From positions 216,097 to 280,096 of the forward strand of contig WSXX01000001.1 of NCBI GenBank assembly GCA_009773515.1: a stretch of DNA of 64,000 nucleotides. Direction: 5' to 3'. The position numbers were made by a program, and so were the translations under genes. This document shows positions 24,918 through 34,832 of the stretch, piece after piece (position 1 is the stretch's first letter; each line of letters begins with the position of its first letter). The stretch comes from Bacteroidota bacterium. GTDB lineage: Bacteria; Bacteroidota; Bacteroidia; Bacteroidales; Lentimicrobiaceae. The notes beneath the pieces were generated by a model. It was not told the DNA's origin. It saw nothing but the letters and a program-made list of their open reading frames with translations, and did not search any database.

Positions 24918-26261
24918 ATGAGTAAACAGGACAACAGCTACAAAGTGGGAATGTCGGTTATTGGCTCTATCTTTTTTATCTTTGGTTTCGCCACAACCTT
25001 CATCATTACCTTAAGTGCTAAAGTAAAGGACATTTTTGAGCTCAGTGAATTTGAAGCTCAAATGCTGAACTTTGCTTTCTTTATCACTTATGCAATACTA
25101 TCAATTCCTATTGGATTATACATTAAGAAAATAGGATACAAGCGGGCACTGATTATCGGATTACTACTCATGGCTGCCGGAGGTTTACTATTTTATCCTT
25201 CGTCAAGCATTCCTTCGTTTCCTTTGTTTCTTGTTTCCACCTTTATTCTTGCTGCAGGAGTTGTATTCCTGCAAACAGCAGCCAATCCTTATGTTACAGC
25301 ATTAGGCCCCGAAGTAACTGCTTCAAGCCGTTTAAACCTGACTCAGGCGTTGAACTCTATAGCTACTATGGTTGCCCCATGGATTATTGCTGTTTTTATC
25401 TTTACAGGAGCATCAGAAATGCTTGACGCCGCTGGAAAAGCAGAAACAGTGCAGATTCCGTTTGTCATTATGAGTGTGCTTATTGTCATTATTGCACTTC
25501 TCATTATGACCATCAAACTTCCTGAAATTGCCCAAACCGCAACGATTTCAAAAAAGAGTGTATGGAAATACCCCCATGTACTGCTGGGAGCTGTAGCTAT
25601 TTTCTTTTATGTAGGTGCTGAAGTTGGAAACGGAAGTCTTATCATCAGCTATCTGAAAACCACCAACGGCATGGACCCTGAAATGGCCTCGACTTATGCA
25701 GCCATTTATTGGGGAGGAGCTATGGTTGGCCGATTCTTCGGATCTTTTATGTTTTCAGGCATCAGCATGTCTAAAAAAATAACCTACGCCATTCCTGTTT
25801 TGATTCTGGCACTGGTCTCAGGGTCATTCGTTACCGGCTGGAACTGGAATATCGGCGGTATCTTTCTGGGAATTTCGGTTATTAACTTCCTGATTATGCA
25901 GATCGGAACCGGCAAAGCTGCACGTACCCTTGCAGTTTTTGCATTGGTAGCGGCATTACTCGATATTATTACCAGCTTTGGCACTGGTCAGGTGGCATTA
26001 TGGACTGTTATTTCAATCGGATTGTTCAATTCGATTATGTTCCCGAATATTTTCACCCTTGCTGTGAAAGACCTTGATTCAGGTGAGTTAAGCACTGCTT
26101 CAGGCATCATAAACACCTTAATTTTTGGTGGAGCGATTATTCCTCCGATTATGGGAAGCGTTGCCGACAATTTCGGTTACACCTGGGCCTTCATCGTACC
26201 GGCTCTTTGTTACTTATACATCTTCTATTACGCGGTTAAAGGCGCTCACATCAGAAGGTAA
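24918..26261 (+). CDS. Sugar transporter of the major facilitator superfamily (FucP/GluP-like)
   Basis: The 447-residue protein has about 12 membrane helices. The family features of FHS/GluP sugar:H+ symporters are visible: ANPYVTALGPE in the first half, SRLNLTQALNSIA, and FFYVGAEVGNGSLI in the second half. It would import the mono- or disaccharide released by the glycosidases of this locus across the inner membrane. It is the first gene behind the predicted operator at 24744 and lies 14 bases before the glycosidase gene. The exact sugar (glucose most likely) is inferred from the neighbouring enzymes. Confidence 0.87.
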   Translation: MSKQDNSYKVGMSVIGSIFFIFGFATTFIITLSAKVKDIFELSEFEAQMLNFAFFITYAILSIPIGLYIKKIGYKRALIIGLLLMAAGGLLFYPSSSIPSFPLFLVSTFILAAGVVFLQTAANPYVTALGPEVTASSRLNLTQALNSIATMVAPWIIAVFIFTGASEMLDAAGKAETVQIPFVIMSVLIVIIALLIMTIKLPEIAQTATISKKSVWKYPHVLLGAVAIFFYVGAEVGNGSLIISYLKTTNGMDPEMASTYAAIYWGGAMVGRFFGSFMFSGISMSKKITYAIPVLILALVSGSFVTGWNWNIGGIFLGISVINFLIMQIGTGKAARTLAVFALVAALLDIITSFGTGQVALWTVISIGLFNSIMFPNIFTLAVKDLDSGELSTASGIINTLIFGGAIIPPIMGSVADNFGYTWAFIVPALCYLYIFYYAVKGAHIRR

Positions 26262-26275
26262 TCAACAAAAAAACC

Positions 26276-28699
26276 ATGAAACAAAGCCTCAACCGAAAAC
26301 TGAAATTATTCCTCACCCTGATGACTTTCTGGCTTTTTTCCAGCCAGATTGCAGGCCAGACTTATCTTTACTTTCAGGATAGCCCAACCTCTGATCTCTA
26401 CGATTTCAGTTGGATGGAGCTAACCCCTCCAAGTGAGCTGGCTCGTATGGGCAGTGAATTGCGGAAGTTTCCGGTTGAGACTTCGACTCCTGCTGTCCAG
26501 GGCACAAATAGCCTGAGATTACAATGGAAATCAGTTACAGGTGGCGACTGGGTTGCCATAGCTGCCGGATTAAACTGGACCGAAAAAAACATCAGCAATA
26601 CCGATACGCTTACATTCTGGCTCCGCTCTTTGGAAGGACTGAACAATGCTCTTTTGCCACGGATTTTCATGGAAGATGTTTCAAATACCAAAACTACAAA
26701 ACACATCTTCTCAACCTGGTGTCCCGAATTGCTTCCCGGAATATGGACAAGGGTTGCCATACCCATGAGCCTTTTTCTTGAGTTCGGCGACCCGGTTGAT
26801 TTTACAAGAATTAAAACCATTGGTTTTGCCCAAAATGAAACTGATGGACTTACACATACTCTTTTGGTTGATGATATGCGGGTTTTTACCGGCGACGGTA
26901 CTTCGCCTCCGGCTTCTCAACCAACGGGAGTTGCAGCTTTGGGTTATGACAGTCACGCCGAAGTTACATGGAATAAGAATCCTGAAAATTACATCAACGG
27001 ATATGAAGTTCAACGCTCTGTAAACGGAGGAAATACATGGACAACCGTATATGTAACCGACAAAAACACAACCCGGCATATTGACTGGCTCCGTAGTTTA
27101 GGCAACAATATTACAGCTTTGTATCGCATCAGCGCTTTGAATTCAGCAAACGAAGCATCTGTGCCCTCAGAAGTGGTTTCGGCCATCACCCGCAATTTTA
27201 GTGATGAAGAGCTGCTGGAGATGGTTCAGGAATATACATTCAGGTACTTCTACGATTTTGCTCATCCCGCTTCAGGAATGGCCCGTGAACGAAACACTTC
27301 AGGCGATGTGATAACATCCGGCGGTTCCGGATTTGGGATAATGGCTTTGATTACAGGAATTGAACGCGGCTTTATAACCCGGGAAGAAGGCCTGGATCAT
27401 ATGATCAAAATTCTGAACTTCCTTGAAACTGCCGACCGTTTTCACGGCGTGTGGCCACACTGGATGAACGGAAATACCGGCGAAGTTGTATCTTTCAGCC
27501 AGTACGACAACGGAGGTGATCTTGTTGAAACTGCCTTTTTGATTCAGGGTCTTCTCACAGCCCGGCAGTACTTCAATCAGCAGGTTCCTGAAGAGCAGCA
27601 GATTGCATCCCGTATTACTACCTTGTGGGAGGGTGTTGAATGGGACTGGTATTCACGTAATAATTCAGGTGCACTTTACTGGCATTGGTCTCCAAACTAT
27701 GGCTGGCAAATGAATATGCAGGTAAGAGGATGGAATGAAGCTTCAATCGTTTACATGCTTGCCATTGCTTCTCCAACTCACCCTGTTCCTGCATCATACT
27801 GGAACAACGGCTGGGCAGGAATGCCCTATTATACAAACGGAGGTTCATTCTATGGTTTCACACTTGATGTTGGCTGGGACAGAGGTGGGCCGCTCTTTTT
27901 TGCGCATTACTCCTTTCTTGGATTCGATCCAAGGAATATCAAGGATAATTATACCAATTATTTCAATCTCAACCGCAACCACACACTTATCCACAGGGCT
28001 TACAGCATTGATAATCCTCAGAACCACACCGGTTACGGCCCCAATTGCTGGGGGCTGACTGCCAGCGACGATCCCGATGGCTACACGGTGCATGAACCCG
28101 GGTCAGGACGCGACAACGGTACCATTACTCCCACAGCCGCACTTTCATCGATGCCCTACACTCCGCAGGAATCAATTGATGCACTCAAACATTTTTACCG
28201 TGAACTCGGCAATAAAACCTGGGGATGGATGGGATTTTACGATGCATTCAACCAAAAAAGAAACTGGTGGGCCACTTCTTACCTTGCCATCGATCAGGGC
28301 CCGATTATAGGTATGATAGAAAACCATCGCTCAGGCCTGCTATGGGAAAATTTTATGGCCAATCCTGAAATTGCACCAATGCTAACATCTATTGGTTTTG
28401 TGCCCGACCCATTTGACCTTGAAGAAATAAGTACCACTCAGCATGGATTTAATATTTTCCCAAACCCCTCGTATAGCGGAACCACGACCCTGGCATTCAA
28501 TTCTTTATCAACTGATAACATTAAAATTTCAGTTGCCGATTTAACCGGCAAAACTGTAAAAGAAATTTCGGGGTTATCGGTTAGTGTGCCGGGTGTGATC
28601 AGCATAAACATCAATACAACTGATCTGCCAAAAGGAATGTATCTGATTACTACTTCAGGCACAAAAAACCATATCACAAAAAAACTTTTCATTCATTAA
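26276..28699 (+). CDS. T9SS-exported glycoside hydrolase, glucoamylase-like PF10091 (GH144-type)
   Basis: The 807-residue protein has a signal peptide (1-28). A galactose-binding-like module covers about 30-207 and an Fn3-like module about 213-303. An (alpha/alpha)6 glycoamylase domain (about 308-715) has EEGLDHMIKILNFLE, YDNGGDLVETAFLIQGLLTA and LSSMPYTPQESIDAL. A T9SS sorting domain covers about 730-807 (FNIFPNPSYSGTTTLAF, LPKGMYLITT). PF10091 members include endo-beta-1,2-glucanases (GH144) and related enzymes, so a beta-glucan is a fair guess. The enzyme should be secreted or surface-bound. It lies within an operon with MFS, SusC and SusD genes. Confidence 0.83.
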   Translation: MKQSLNRKLKLFLTLMTFWLFSSQIAGQTYLYFQDSPTSDLYDFSWMELTPPSELARMGSELRKFPVETSTPAVQGTNSLRLQWKSVTGGDWVAIAAGLNWTEKNISNTDTLTFWLRSLEGLNNALLPRIFMEDVSNTKTTKHIFSTWCPELLPGIWTRVAIPMSLFLEFGDPVDFTRIKTIGFAQNETDGLTHTLLVDDMRVFTGDGTSPPASQPTGVAALGYDSHAEVTWNKNPENYINGYEVQRSVNGGNTWTTVYVTDKNTTRHIDWLRSLGNNITALYRISALNSANEASVPSEVVSAITRNFSDEELLEMVQEYTFRYFYDFAHPASGMARERNTSGDVITSGGSGFGIMALITGIERGFITREEGLDHMIKILNFLETADRFHGVWPHWMNGNTGEVVSFSQYDNGGDLVETAFLIQGLLTARQYFNQQVPEEQQIASRITTLWEGVEWDWYSRNNSGALYWHWSPNYGWQMNMQVRGWNEASIVYMLAIASPTHPVPASYWNNGWAGMPYYTNGGSFYGFTLDVGWDRGGPLFFAHYSFLGFDPRNIKDNYTNYFNLNRNHTLIHRAYSIDNPQNHTGYGPNCWGLTASDDPDGYTVHEPGSGRDNGTITPTAALSSMPYTPQESIDALKHFYRELGNKTWGWMGFYDAFNQKRNWWATSYLAIDQGPIIGMIENHRSGLLWENFMANPEIAPMLTSIGFVPDPFDLEEISTTQHGFNIFPNPSYSGTTTLAFNSLSTDNIKISVADLTGKTVKEISGLSVSVPGVISININTTDLPKGMYLITTSGTKNHITKKLFIH

Positions 28700-28833
28700 C
28701 CATTTTTTAATTAATAAAAACCTGAGAAAGGAGGTACCCGCAAAACACAAGTAATTGCAACAGATTCATAAAAGAAAGAAGAATATCGGGTTCAATATTA
28801 CCAAACCTAAACCAACAACCAAAAGACAACCAA

Positions 28834-31800
28834 ATGAAAAAAATAAAACTACTATTCATCCTGATTTTTGCCCTGGCGGTTGTGCCGGTGGCAATGGCTC
28901 AACAGATAAAAATATCGGGGCAGGTAAAGAGTGCCTCTAACGGAGAAACCCTTCCCGGAGTTTCGGTAGTTATTAAAGGAACTACAACCGGAGCTGCCAC
29001 CGATATTGATGGCAGGTTCTCGCTTGAGGCACCGTCAACAGCCACACTGGTTTTCAGTTTTGTGGGAATGGAAACTCAGGAAATTGAGATTCAGGGCCGA
29101 ACAACTATTAATGTATCACTGGCCTCTTCAGCAAGCATGCTCGAAGAGCTGGTAGTAGTAGGTTATGGCACCAGCAGAGTAAAAGACCTTACCTCTGCCA
29201 TTACCACAATCAAAGCCGATGAAATTATAAAAACTCCTTCTTCTCAGGCAATGCAGGCATTACAGGGAAAGGTTCCGGGTATGCAGATTATTGCCAGTGG
29301 AAGCCCTGGTGATGCTGCTACTGTAAGGATTCGTGGTATCGGTTCTTTCCCCGGAAGAGGAGATGATAGCCCACTCTATGTTGTTGACGGTATATTTTTC
29401 GATAACATTGACTTTCTCAACAGCTCAGATATTGCCTCAATATCAGTACTTAAAGATGCTTCTGCCTCTGCAATTTATGGGGTGAGGGCTGCCAACGGGG
29501 TTATTCTGATTGAAACCAAATCGGGCAAATTCAACGAACCTACCCAAATAATCTACAATGGTTATTATGGCTATCAATCAGCCCAAAATGTTGTTAAAAT
29601 GGCCAATGCTGAGCAGTTTACTACCATGGCTCTTGAATCAGGTTCTCCTGCAGATGCTTCATTTATTGATAATGCAATGCAACGATACGGCAGAAGCAGG
29701 ATAAATCCCAATATTCCAGATGTTAACACTGACTGGTACGGAGAAATTCTCAGGATAGCTCCCATTCAGAACCACAGCCTTGATTTCACAGGTGGAACTG
29801 AAAAAGTTCGCTATACAGTTGGAACAAACTATTTTATGCAGGAGGGCATTTTAAATATGCAGAATGAGTTTGAAAGATTCAACCTCCGCTCAAACGTTGA
29901 AGTAAAAGCCAACAAATGGCTTTCGGTCGGAAGCAATCTGCTGTTCAGTAATGGCACAAAATACAATGATCAGGAAAGTGCCTGGAATCAGGCATATTTT
30001 GCAGTGCCCATTCTTCCGGTTTTTGATGATCAAAACCCATCTGCCAGTCCTGTAAACTATGCCAATGCTCAGGATATCGGTTACAGAAGTGGCCAGAATC
30101 CTTTCCCAACCATGGATTTTAACATCGACCGGATGAAGATCAGAAAAATGAATGCCGGATTATACTTCGACTTTACCCTGATCCCGCAAATGCTTACTTT
30201 TAAAACTACCTACAACTTCAGCTATGATGCGCTGGATCAGCGTGTAGTTAACCTTCCTTTTTTCATCGGAAACAGTTTTAAAAATCCGGACGCAACCATT
30301 ACACGCACCTTATCCCTCTACGACAAACAATATTGGGACAATGTGTTGACGTTTAACAAATCTGTTCAGAATCATAACTTTACTGTTATGGCCGGGACTT
30401 CATTCAGAAATGAGGGCTTTCAACTTCTTTCAGCTCAGGGTAAAAACTTTCCAACCGACAAAGAAACTACATGGTATATCAACCAGTCGCTCAATGTTTT
30501 GGGGGAATCTGTATCTGATTTTGGCGGGCGTTTATATGGTATGTCATATTTCAGCAGGTTGGCCTACAATTTTGATGACCGATATTTGCTTTATGCCACT
30601 ATCAGAGCCGATGGCGGTAATAGGTATCAGGAAAAGTGGGGATACTTCCCTACTGTCGGCGCTGGATGGGTTATATCTGAAGAACAATTCCTGAAAGGCA
30701 ACGCCAATTTCCCATTTCTTAAGTTACGTGCCAGTTGGGGACAACTTGGAAACGACAAAGTTCCGGCAAGTAGTGGTGCTTTTACAACCAGGGTAGTTAC
30801 AACCACAATGAATGGAACTATTTTCTCCGGAACGGTTGTTAGCAGTACATTCTCCTACCTTGAATGGGAATTGGTTGAACAAACCAATATTGGGATAACA
30901 GCAAGACTATTGAATAACAAACTTTCAGCAGATATTGATTATTACAACCGTGACACCAAAAATGCTGCTATTCCGGTTATCGTTCCCGGCACCGGTGAAA
31001 GTTTCCTCAGGTCTGTCGGAATTATCAGAAATTCAGGTTTCGAAATTGCACTCAACTGGTCCAATGAAATCAACAATAAACTTTCCTATTCAATTGGTGG
31101 CAATCTCTCAACATTGAAAAATGAAACCATGGATCTTTACGGACAGTCATATATTGATGGAGGTTCGGCAGAATTCCGCCAACGCACTTATGTTGGTGAA
31201 CCTCTGATGGCTTTTTATGGCCGCGAAGTTGAAGGAGTTTACCAAAACCAGGCCGAAATTGAGGCCGATCCTTTTGCAGTTGCCAACGGATTGGTTCCAG
31301 GTGACTTTAAATACAAGGATCAGAATAGCGATGGTATTATTGATGACGACGACCGTGTAATCCTTGGCTCATATTTACCTAACCTGATGTACGGAGGAAA
31401 CATCAATGTAACCTACATGAACTTTGATTTTTCTGTAAATATTTATGGTCAGGCTGGTAATAAAATTCTTAACCGCAAACGTGGTGAAATAATATGGACA
31501 GCAGATGGAAATATGGATGCCGACCTTGCTACAAACCGTTGGCACGGAGAGGGCACATCCAATATTTATCCTTCATCATCAGGACTAAGAAGAGGATGGA
31601 ACCAAAAAATGAGCGATTATTTTGTTGAGGATGGTTCATTCTTCCGTATTCAAAATATGCAACTTGGCTATACCATACAAAACAGCAAATGGTTAGGTAA
31701 ACAGTTCCCTGTTACCAGGATTGCCTTTACTGCCGACCGTCCGCTTTCTGTGTTTAGTTACAATGGGTTTACCCCTGAAATTGCAAACGGGATAGATTCA

Positions 31801-31854
31801 CAAACCTACCCGGTTCCGGCAGTTTACACCGTTAGTCTTAATGTCAGGTTCTAA
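28834..31854 (+). CDS. susC: SusC-type TonB-linked outer-membrane transporter (PUL 1)
   Basis: The 1006-residue protein has a signal peptide (1-22). A CarboxypepD_reg-like domain covers about 26-105 (GQVKSASNGETLPGVSVVIK) and the SusC signature LEELVVVGYGTSRVKDLTSA follows. The plug (about 115-225) has ALQGKVPGMQII and LKDASASAIYGVRAANGVIL. A 22-strand-type barrel ends in Phe (VSLNVRF). With the SusD protein encoded 18 bases downstream it forms the glycan-import complex of the outer membrane. The specific oligosaccharide cannot be read. It follows the PF10091 glycosidase by 134 bases, so it is probably in the same transcript. Confidence 0.95.
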   Translation: MKKIKLLFILIFALAVVPVAMAQQIKISGQVKSASNGETLPGVSVVIKGTTTGAATDIDGRFSLEAPSTATLVFSFVGMETQEIEIQGRTTINVSLASSASMLEELVVVGYGTSRVKDLTSAITTIKADEIIKTPSSQAMQALQGKVPGMQIIASGSPGDAATVRIRGIGSFPGRGDDSPLYVVDGIFFDNIDFLNSSDIASISVLKDASASAIYGVRAANGVILIETKSGKFNEPTQIIYNGYYGYQSAQNVVKMANAEQFTTMALESGSPADASFIDNAMQRYGRSRINPNIPDVNTDWYGEILRIAPIQNHSLDFTGGTEKVRYTVGTNYFMQEGILNMQNEFERFNLRSNVEVKANKWLSVGSNLLFSNGTKYNDQESAWNQAYFAVPILPVFDDQNPSASPVNYANAQDIGYRSGQNPFPTMDFNIDRMKIRKMNAGLYFDFTLIPQMLTFKTTYNFSYDALDQRVVNLPFFIGNSFKNPDATITRTLSLYDKQYWDNVLTFNKSVQNHNFTVMAGTSFRNEGFQLLSAQGKNFPTDKETTWYINQSLNVLGESVSDFGGRLYGMSYFSRLAYNFDDRYLLYATIRADGGNRYQEKWGYFPTVGAGWVISEEQFLKGNANFPFLKLRASWGQLGNDKVPASSGAFTTRVVTTTMNGTIFSGTVVSSTFSYLEWELVEQTNIGITARLLNNKLSADIDYYNRDTKNAAIPVIVPGTGESFLRSVGIIRNSGFEIALNWSNEINNKLSYSIGGNLSTLKNETMDLYGQSYIDGGSAEFRQRTYVGEPLMAFYGREVEGVYQNQAEIEADPFAVANGLVPGDFKYKDQNSDGIIDDDDRVILGSYLPNLMYGGNINVTYMNFDFSVNIYGQAGNKILNRKRGEIIWTADGNMDADLATNRWHGEGTSNIYPSSSGLRRGWNQKMSDYFVEDGSFFRIQNMQLGYTIQNSKWLGKQFPVTRIAFTADRPLSVFSYNGFTPEIANGIDSQTYPVPAVYTVSLNVRF

Positions 31855-31872
31855 CCTTTAAAACTTCGAAAA

Positions 31873-33402
31873 ATGAAAACAATAAAATTCATACTTATTG
31901 TAACCCTTGCGGTTGTGGCTACTTCTATCTTCTCCGGTTGTTCAAAATACGTCGATGCTGAACTTGAAGGCGAGGAATTTACTGAAGGAACAGATTATTC
32001 CAAGCACAATAATATGGTCCTACCATTAGTCGGAACATATGCTGAGTTCAACAATACCGAATGGGAAAATTTCCCATTGATCTCGGTACGTGGTGACGAC
32101 GTTAATGCCGGAGGACTTGGCGACCAGCAGGATTACGCTGAAACCGACAGCTACAACTACAACAAGGATTACTGGATGTACAACTCTTTGTTCCAGAATT
32201 TCTACAAAAAAATGTTCACTGCCCATTCAGCAATGGAACAGGTTGAACTCTATAAATTGAATGGAGCAAATGCTACCCTGGCCGACCAGTATATTGCCGA
32301 AGCCAAAGTTCTTAACGCATGGTGGCTATTTCAATTGAGTCGTACCTGGGGTTCACTGCTTATTCCCACATCTCCCAATCCTTCAGACCTGTTTGTAACT
32401 CCTTTGTCCACAAAAGATGAGGTGATGCAATATATCTCAGACAGGATGGATGAAGCCATTTCAAAACTTCCTGCAGCAAGACCCAATGAACGTGCTGATA
32501 TACCTGGTGGTGTAACAAAATACACTGCACTGGCAATGAAAGCTCTGGCCAACCTTGAGCTTAAAAATTATCAGGCTGTAGCTGAAGCTACTGGCGAAAT
32601 AATCAACAGCGGAAAGTTTCAACTTGAATCAGATTTCTATGAATTGTTTAAAATTAAAGGAAAACTGAACAATGAGAACATCTGGGAAATGCAGTACTCA
32701 GACCTGGGACAAGGGTCAGGAGATAACTTTGGATATCTTTATGCATTCTTTGGCCCACAGGGTTGGACTCCTGCTGTTACAGGCGCCGCTGACGGATGGG
32801 GTTTTTATGAGCCCAGCCTCAAGTACATAAAATTCATGCTCGACCGTAATGAAACTGTTCGTCTTGAGACTACTGTAATTTTCACCAACCGTGGAATTAC
32901 CGAATTGAAAACCGATCCCGCTTATTCAACCCTGCCATCATGGATCTCGAATACTACCCGCTCAGGAGACGTATTTAACGACTATGCAAGGGCAATGTTT
33001 GCCAGCGGTAAGCACTATCTGCCTTCCAACCAGTTGACTCCGGGTCGCACCGATTATGGCACCAACAAAAATTTCACTGCCATAAGGTATGCCGAAATCC
33101 TGCTTATGTACGCCGAAGCACTTACACAAGGTGCTAATGGCTCTGCCGGTTCGGCTGACAATGCAGTAAATCTGGTTAGGGCACGCGCCGGACTTTCTAC
33201 ACTTTCGGGAGTAACCAACGACCAGGTAATGGACGAGAAATTTGCTGAACTGGGCATGGAATGGGGAACGCGCTACTTTGACATGGTAAGGCTTGGACGA
33301 TACAACGACCTGAGTTACGCAGGCAGAACATTTTCGGCAGATAAAATATTTCTGCCCTACCCGCAGAATCAGGTTGACCAGTTGCCAAATCTGAAACAGT
33401 AA
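31873..33402 (+). CDS. susD: SusD/RagB-type glycan-binding lipoprotein (PUL 1)
   Basis: The 509-residue protein has a lipobox FSGC (Cys23). Residues 30-330 are TPR-rich as in the SusD N-terminal domain (AEAKVLNAWWLFQLSRTWG, AMKALANLELKNYQAVAEAT). The C-terminal SusD/RagB part has FTAIRYAEILLMYAEALTQG and FAELGMEWGTRYFDMVRLGR. It caps the SusC barrel outside the cell and binds the oligosaccharide. It is spaced 18 bases from SusC and 29 from the LamG lipoprotein, in one operon. Confidence 0.95.
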   Translation: MKTIKFILIVTLAVVATSIFSGCSKYVDAELEGEEFTEGTDYSKHNNMVLPLVGTYAEFNNTEWENFPLISVRGDDVNAGGLGDQQDYAETDSYNYNKDYWMYNSLFQNFYKKMFTAHSAMEQVELYKLNGANATLADQYIAEAKVLNAWWLFQLSRTWGSLLIPTSPNPSDLFVTPLSTKDEVMQYISDRMDEAISKLPAARPNERADIPGGVTKYTALAMKALANLELKNYQAVAEATGEIINSGKFQLESDFYELFKIKGKLNNENIWEMQYSDLGQGSGDNFGYLYAFFGPQGWTPAVTGAADGWGFYEPSLKYIKFMLDRNETVRLETTVIFTNRGITELKTDPAYSTLPSWISNTTRSGDVFNDYARAMFASGKHYLPSNQLTPGRTDYGTNKNFTAIRYAEILLMYAEALTQGANGSAGSADNAVNLVRARAGLSTLSGVTNDQVMDEKFAELGMEWGTRYFDMVRLGRYNDLSYAGRTFSADKIFLPYPQNQVDQLPNLKQ

Positions 33403-33431
33403 GTATTAATTAACTTCTAAAAGAAACCAAA

Positions 33432-34520
33432 ATGAAAAACTTCAGATATTTTATCCTGTTTTCACTGATGATGGTTTTTGCCGCTTCATGTGAAAAAGGG
33501 CTGGACCCGATCAACTCTGTATCGCCCGGGCCTGATACCGAAGCTCCTACGATTGTTTTTAACAACCCGGCCGACGGGGGAATCATTCGCATTGGAGAAG
33601 ATCAAACCACTGTAACATTAATTCTCACTGCTGCCGACGACATTGAAATCAGCTCAGTTGTTGTTCAGCTTGATGGTACCCAGATCGCCAGCTATAATTC
33701 TTTCAAGGATTACAGAAGAGCAGTGCTTAAAGTTGCTTACGATAATCTGGCAGACGGTGACCATACCCTTACTGCTACTGTTACAGATAAAGCTGACAAA
33801 ACTGTTAGCTCAAGTATTAACTTCAAAAAATATACAGTTACGCCTTATGTGCCTCTTGAAGGCGAAGTTTTGTATATGGGTTTTGAAGGAACCTTTACTG
33901 ATGCAATTTCAGGAATTGTGCCAGGGGTGAGTGGTACTCCAACTTACGGTGACGGAAAACTCGGGCAGGCCTATCAGGGCGCAGCCGACTCCTACCTTAC
34001 TTTCCCGGCAGCAACACTTACAACAACAAAAGAATTCAGTGCTGCTTTCTGGATGAAAATCAATTCTACTCCCGACCGGGCAGGGATTCTTACATTATCA
34101 GCCGAAGATGTTACCAACCCCGGCTTTCCGGGCGTTCAGAACCTCCGTACCAGCGGATTCCGGTTCTTCCGTGAAGCCTCCGGAGCCAGACAAGTTATGA
34201 AAGACAATGTTGGAAACGGCACAGGAGAAACCTGGAACGATGGAGGCCAGGTTGACCCTGCAACCGGAGAATGGTTCCATTTAGCTTTTACAATCTCTGA
34301 GACTACCAGCTCTATCTACATCAATGGCGAATTGGCCAGAGAATCTCCAATGGCTGCTCCTGTTGACTGGACCGGATGTGATGTTCTGTCCATTATGTCA
34401 GGCGTCCCCAGATTTACAGAATGGAGTCATATTTCAGACCAAAGTCTTCTGGATGAGTTGCATATGTTTAACAGAGTACTTACTATTGAAGAAATTCAGG
34501 GTTTCTATAACACCAAGTAA
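33432..34520 (+). CDS. Surface lipoprotein with Ig-like and LamG (concanavalin-like) domains
   Basis: The 362-residue protein has a lipobox FAASC (Cys20). An Ig-like domain covers about 38-130 (APTIVFNNPADGGIIRIGE, LADGDHTLTATVTDKADK). A LamG-like jelly roll covers about 140-360, with FSAAFWMKINSTPDRAGILT, WFHLAFTISETTSSIYING and SLLDELHMFNRVLTIEEIQ. It stands in the position of SusE/SusF or surface glycan-binding proteins, directly after SusD. The LamG fold is common in glucan-binding modules. It is the last gene of the operon, followed by a near-ideal terminator. Confidence 0.85.
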   Translation: MKNFRYFILFSLMMVFAASCEKGLDPINSVSPGPDTEAPTIVFNNPADGGIIRIGEDQTTVTLILTAADDIEISSVVVQLDGTQIASYNSFKDYRRAVLKVAYDNLADGDHTLTATVTDKADKTVSSSINFKKYTVTPYVPLEGEVLYMGFEGTFTDAISGIVPGVSGTPTYGDGKLGQAYQGAADSYLTFPAATLTTTKEFSAAFWMKINSTPDRAGILTLSAEDVTNPGFPGVQNLRTSGFRFFREASGARQVMKDNVGNGTGETWNDGGQVDPATGEWFHLAFTISETTSSIYINGELARESPMAAPVDWTGCDVLSIMSGVPRFTEWSHISDQSLLDELHMFNRVLTIEEIQGFYNTK

Positions 34521-34542
34521 CATTCAGGAAACATAATGCCAG

Positions 34543-34588
34543 GTTGTGTTAAATCTGCAATATTGCAGATTTAACACAACTTTTTTTT
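34543..34588 (+). terminator. Strong palindromic terminator after PUL 1
   Basis: GTTGTGTTAAATCTGCAAT and its exact reverse complement lie back to back (19-bp arms, no spacer), followed by TTTTTTTT. It is 22 bases after the stop of the LamG gene. Confidence 0.92.
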
Positions 34589-34589
34589 C

Positions 34590-34832
34590 AATTCCACATT
34601 AAAAATCATTGTTGTCAGGGCAAAGTTTTTAATATCAATCCTATTAGCTGATATCCTCATTCATTTTCTTTGCTTGTTGAGGGATCCCTGGCATTTATTA
34701 ATTGACAGCAAAATACCAAATCACAAAATTTCATCCATTTTTATAAATTCATATTTACAGCCGGGTGTCTTTGTGGCAGGAAGATTTAAGATTTTAACCG
34801 GGAAACTTTGAAAAAAATACAAGATATTAGGG
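34590..34832. other. Intergenic stretch, nothing recognised
   Basis: AT-rich sequence between the PUL 1 terminator and the convergent gene at 34833. No frame, hairpin with T-run or repeat stood out. Confidence 0.5.
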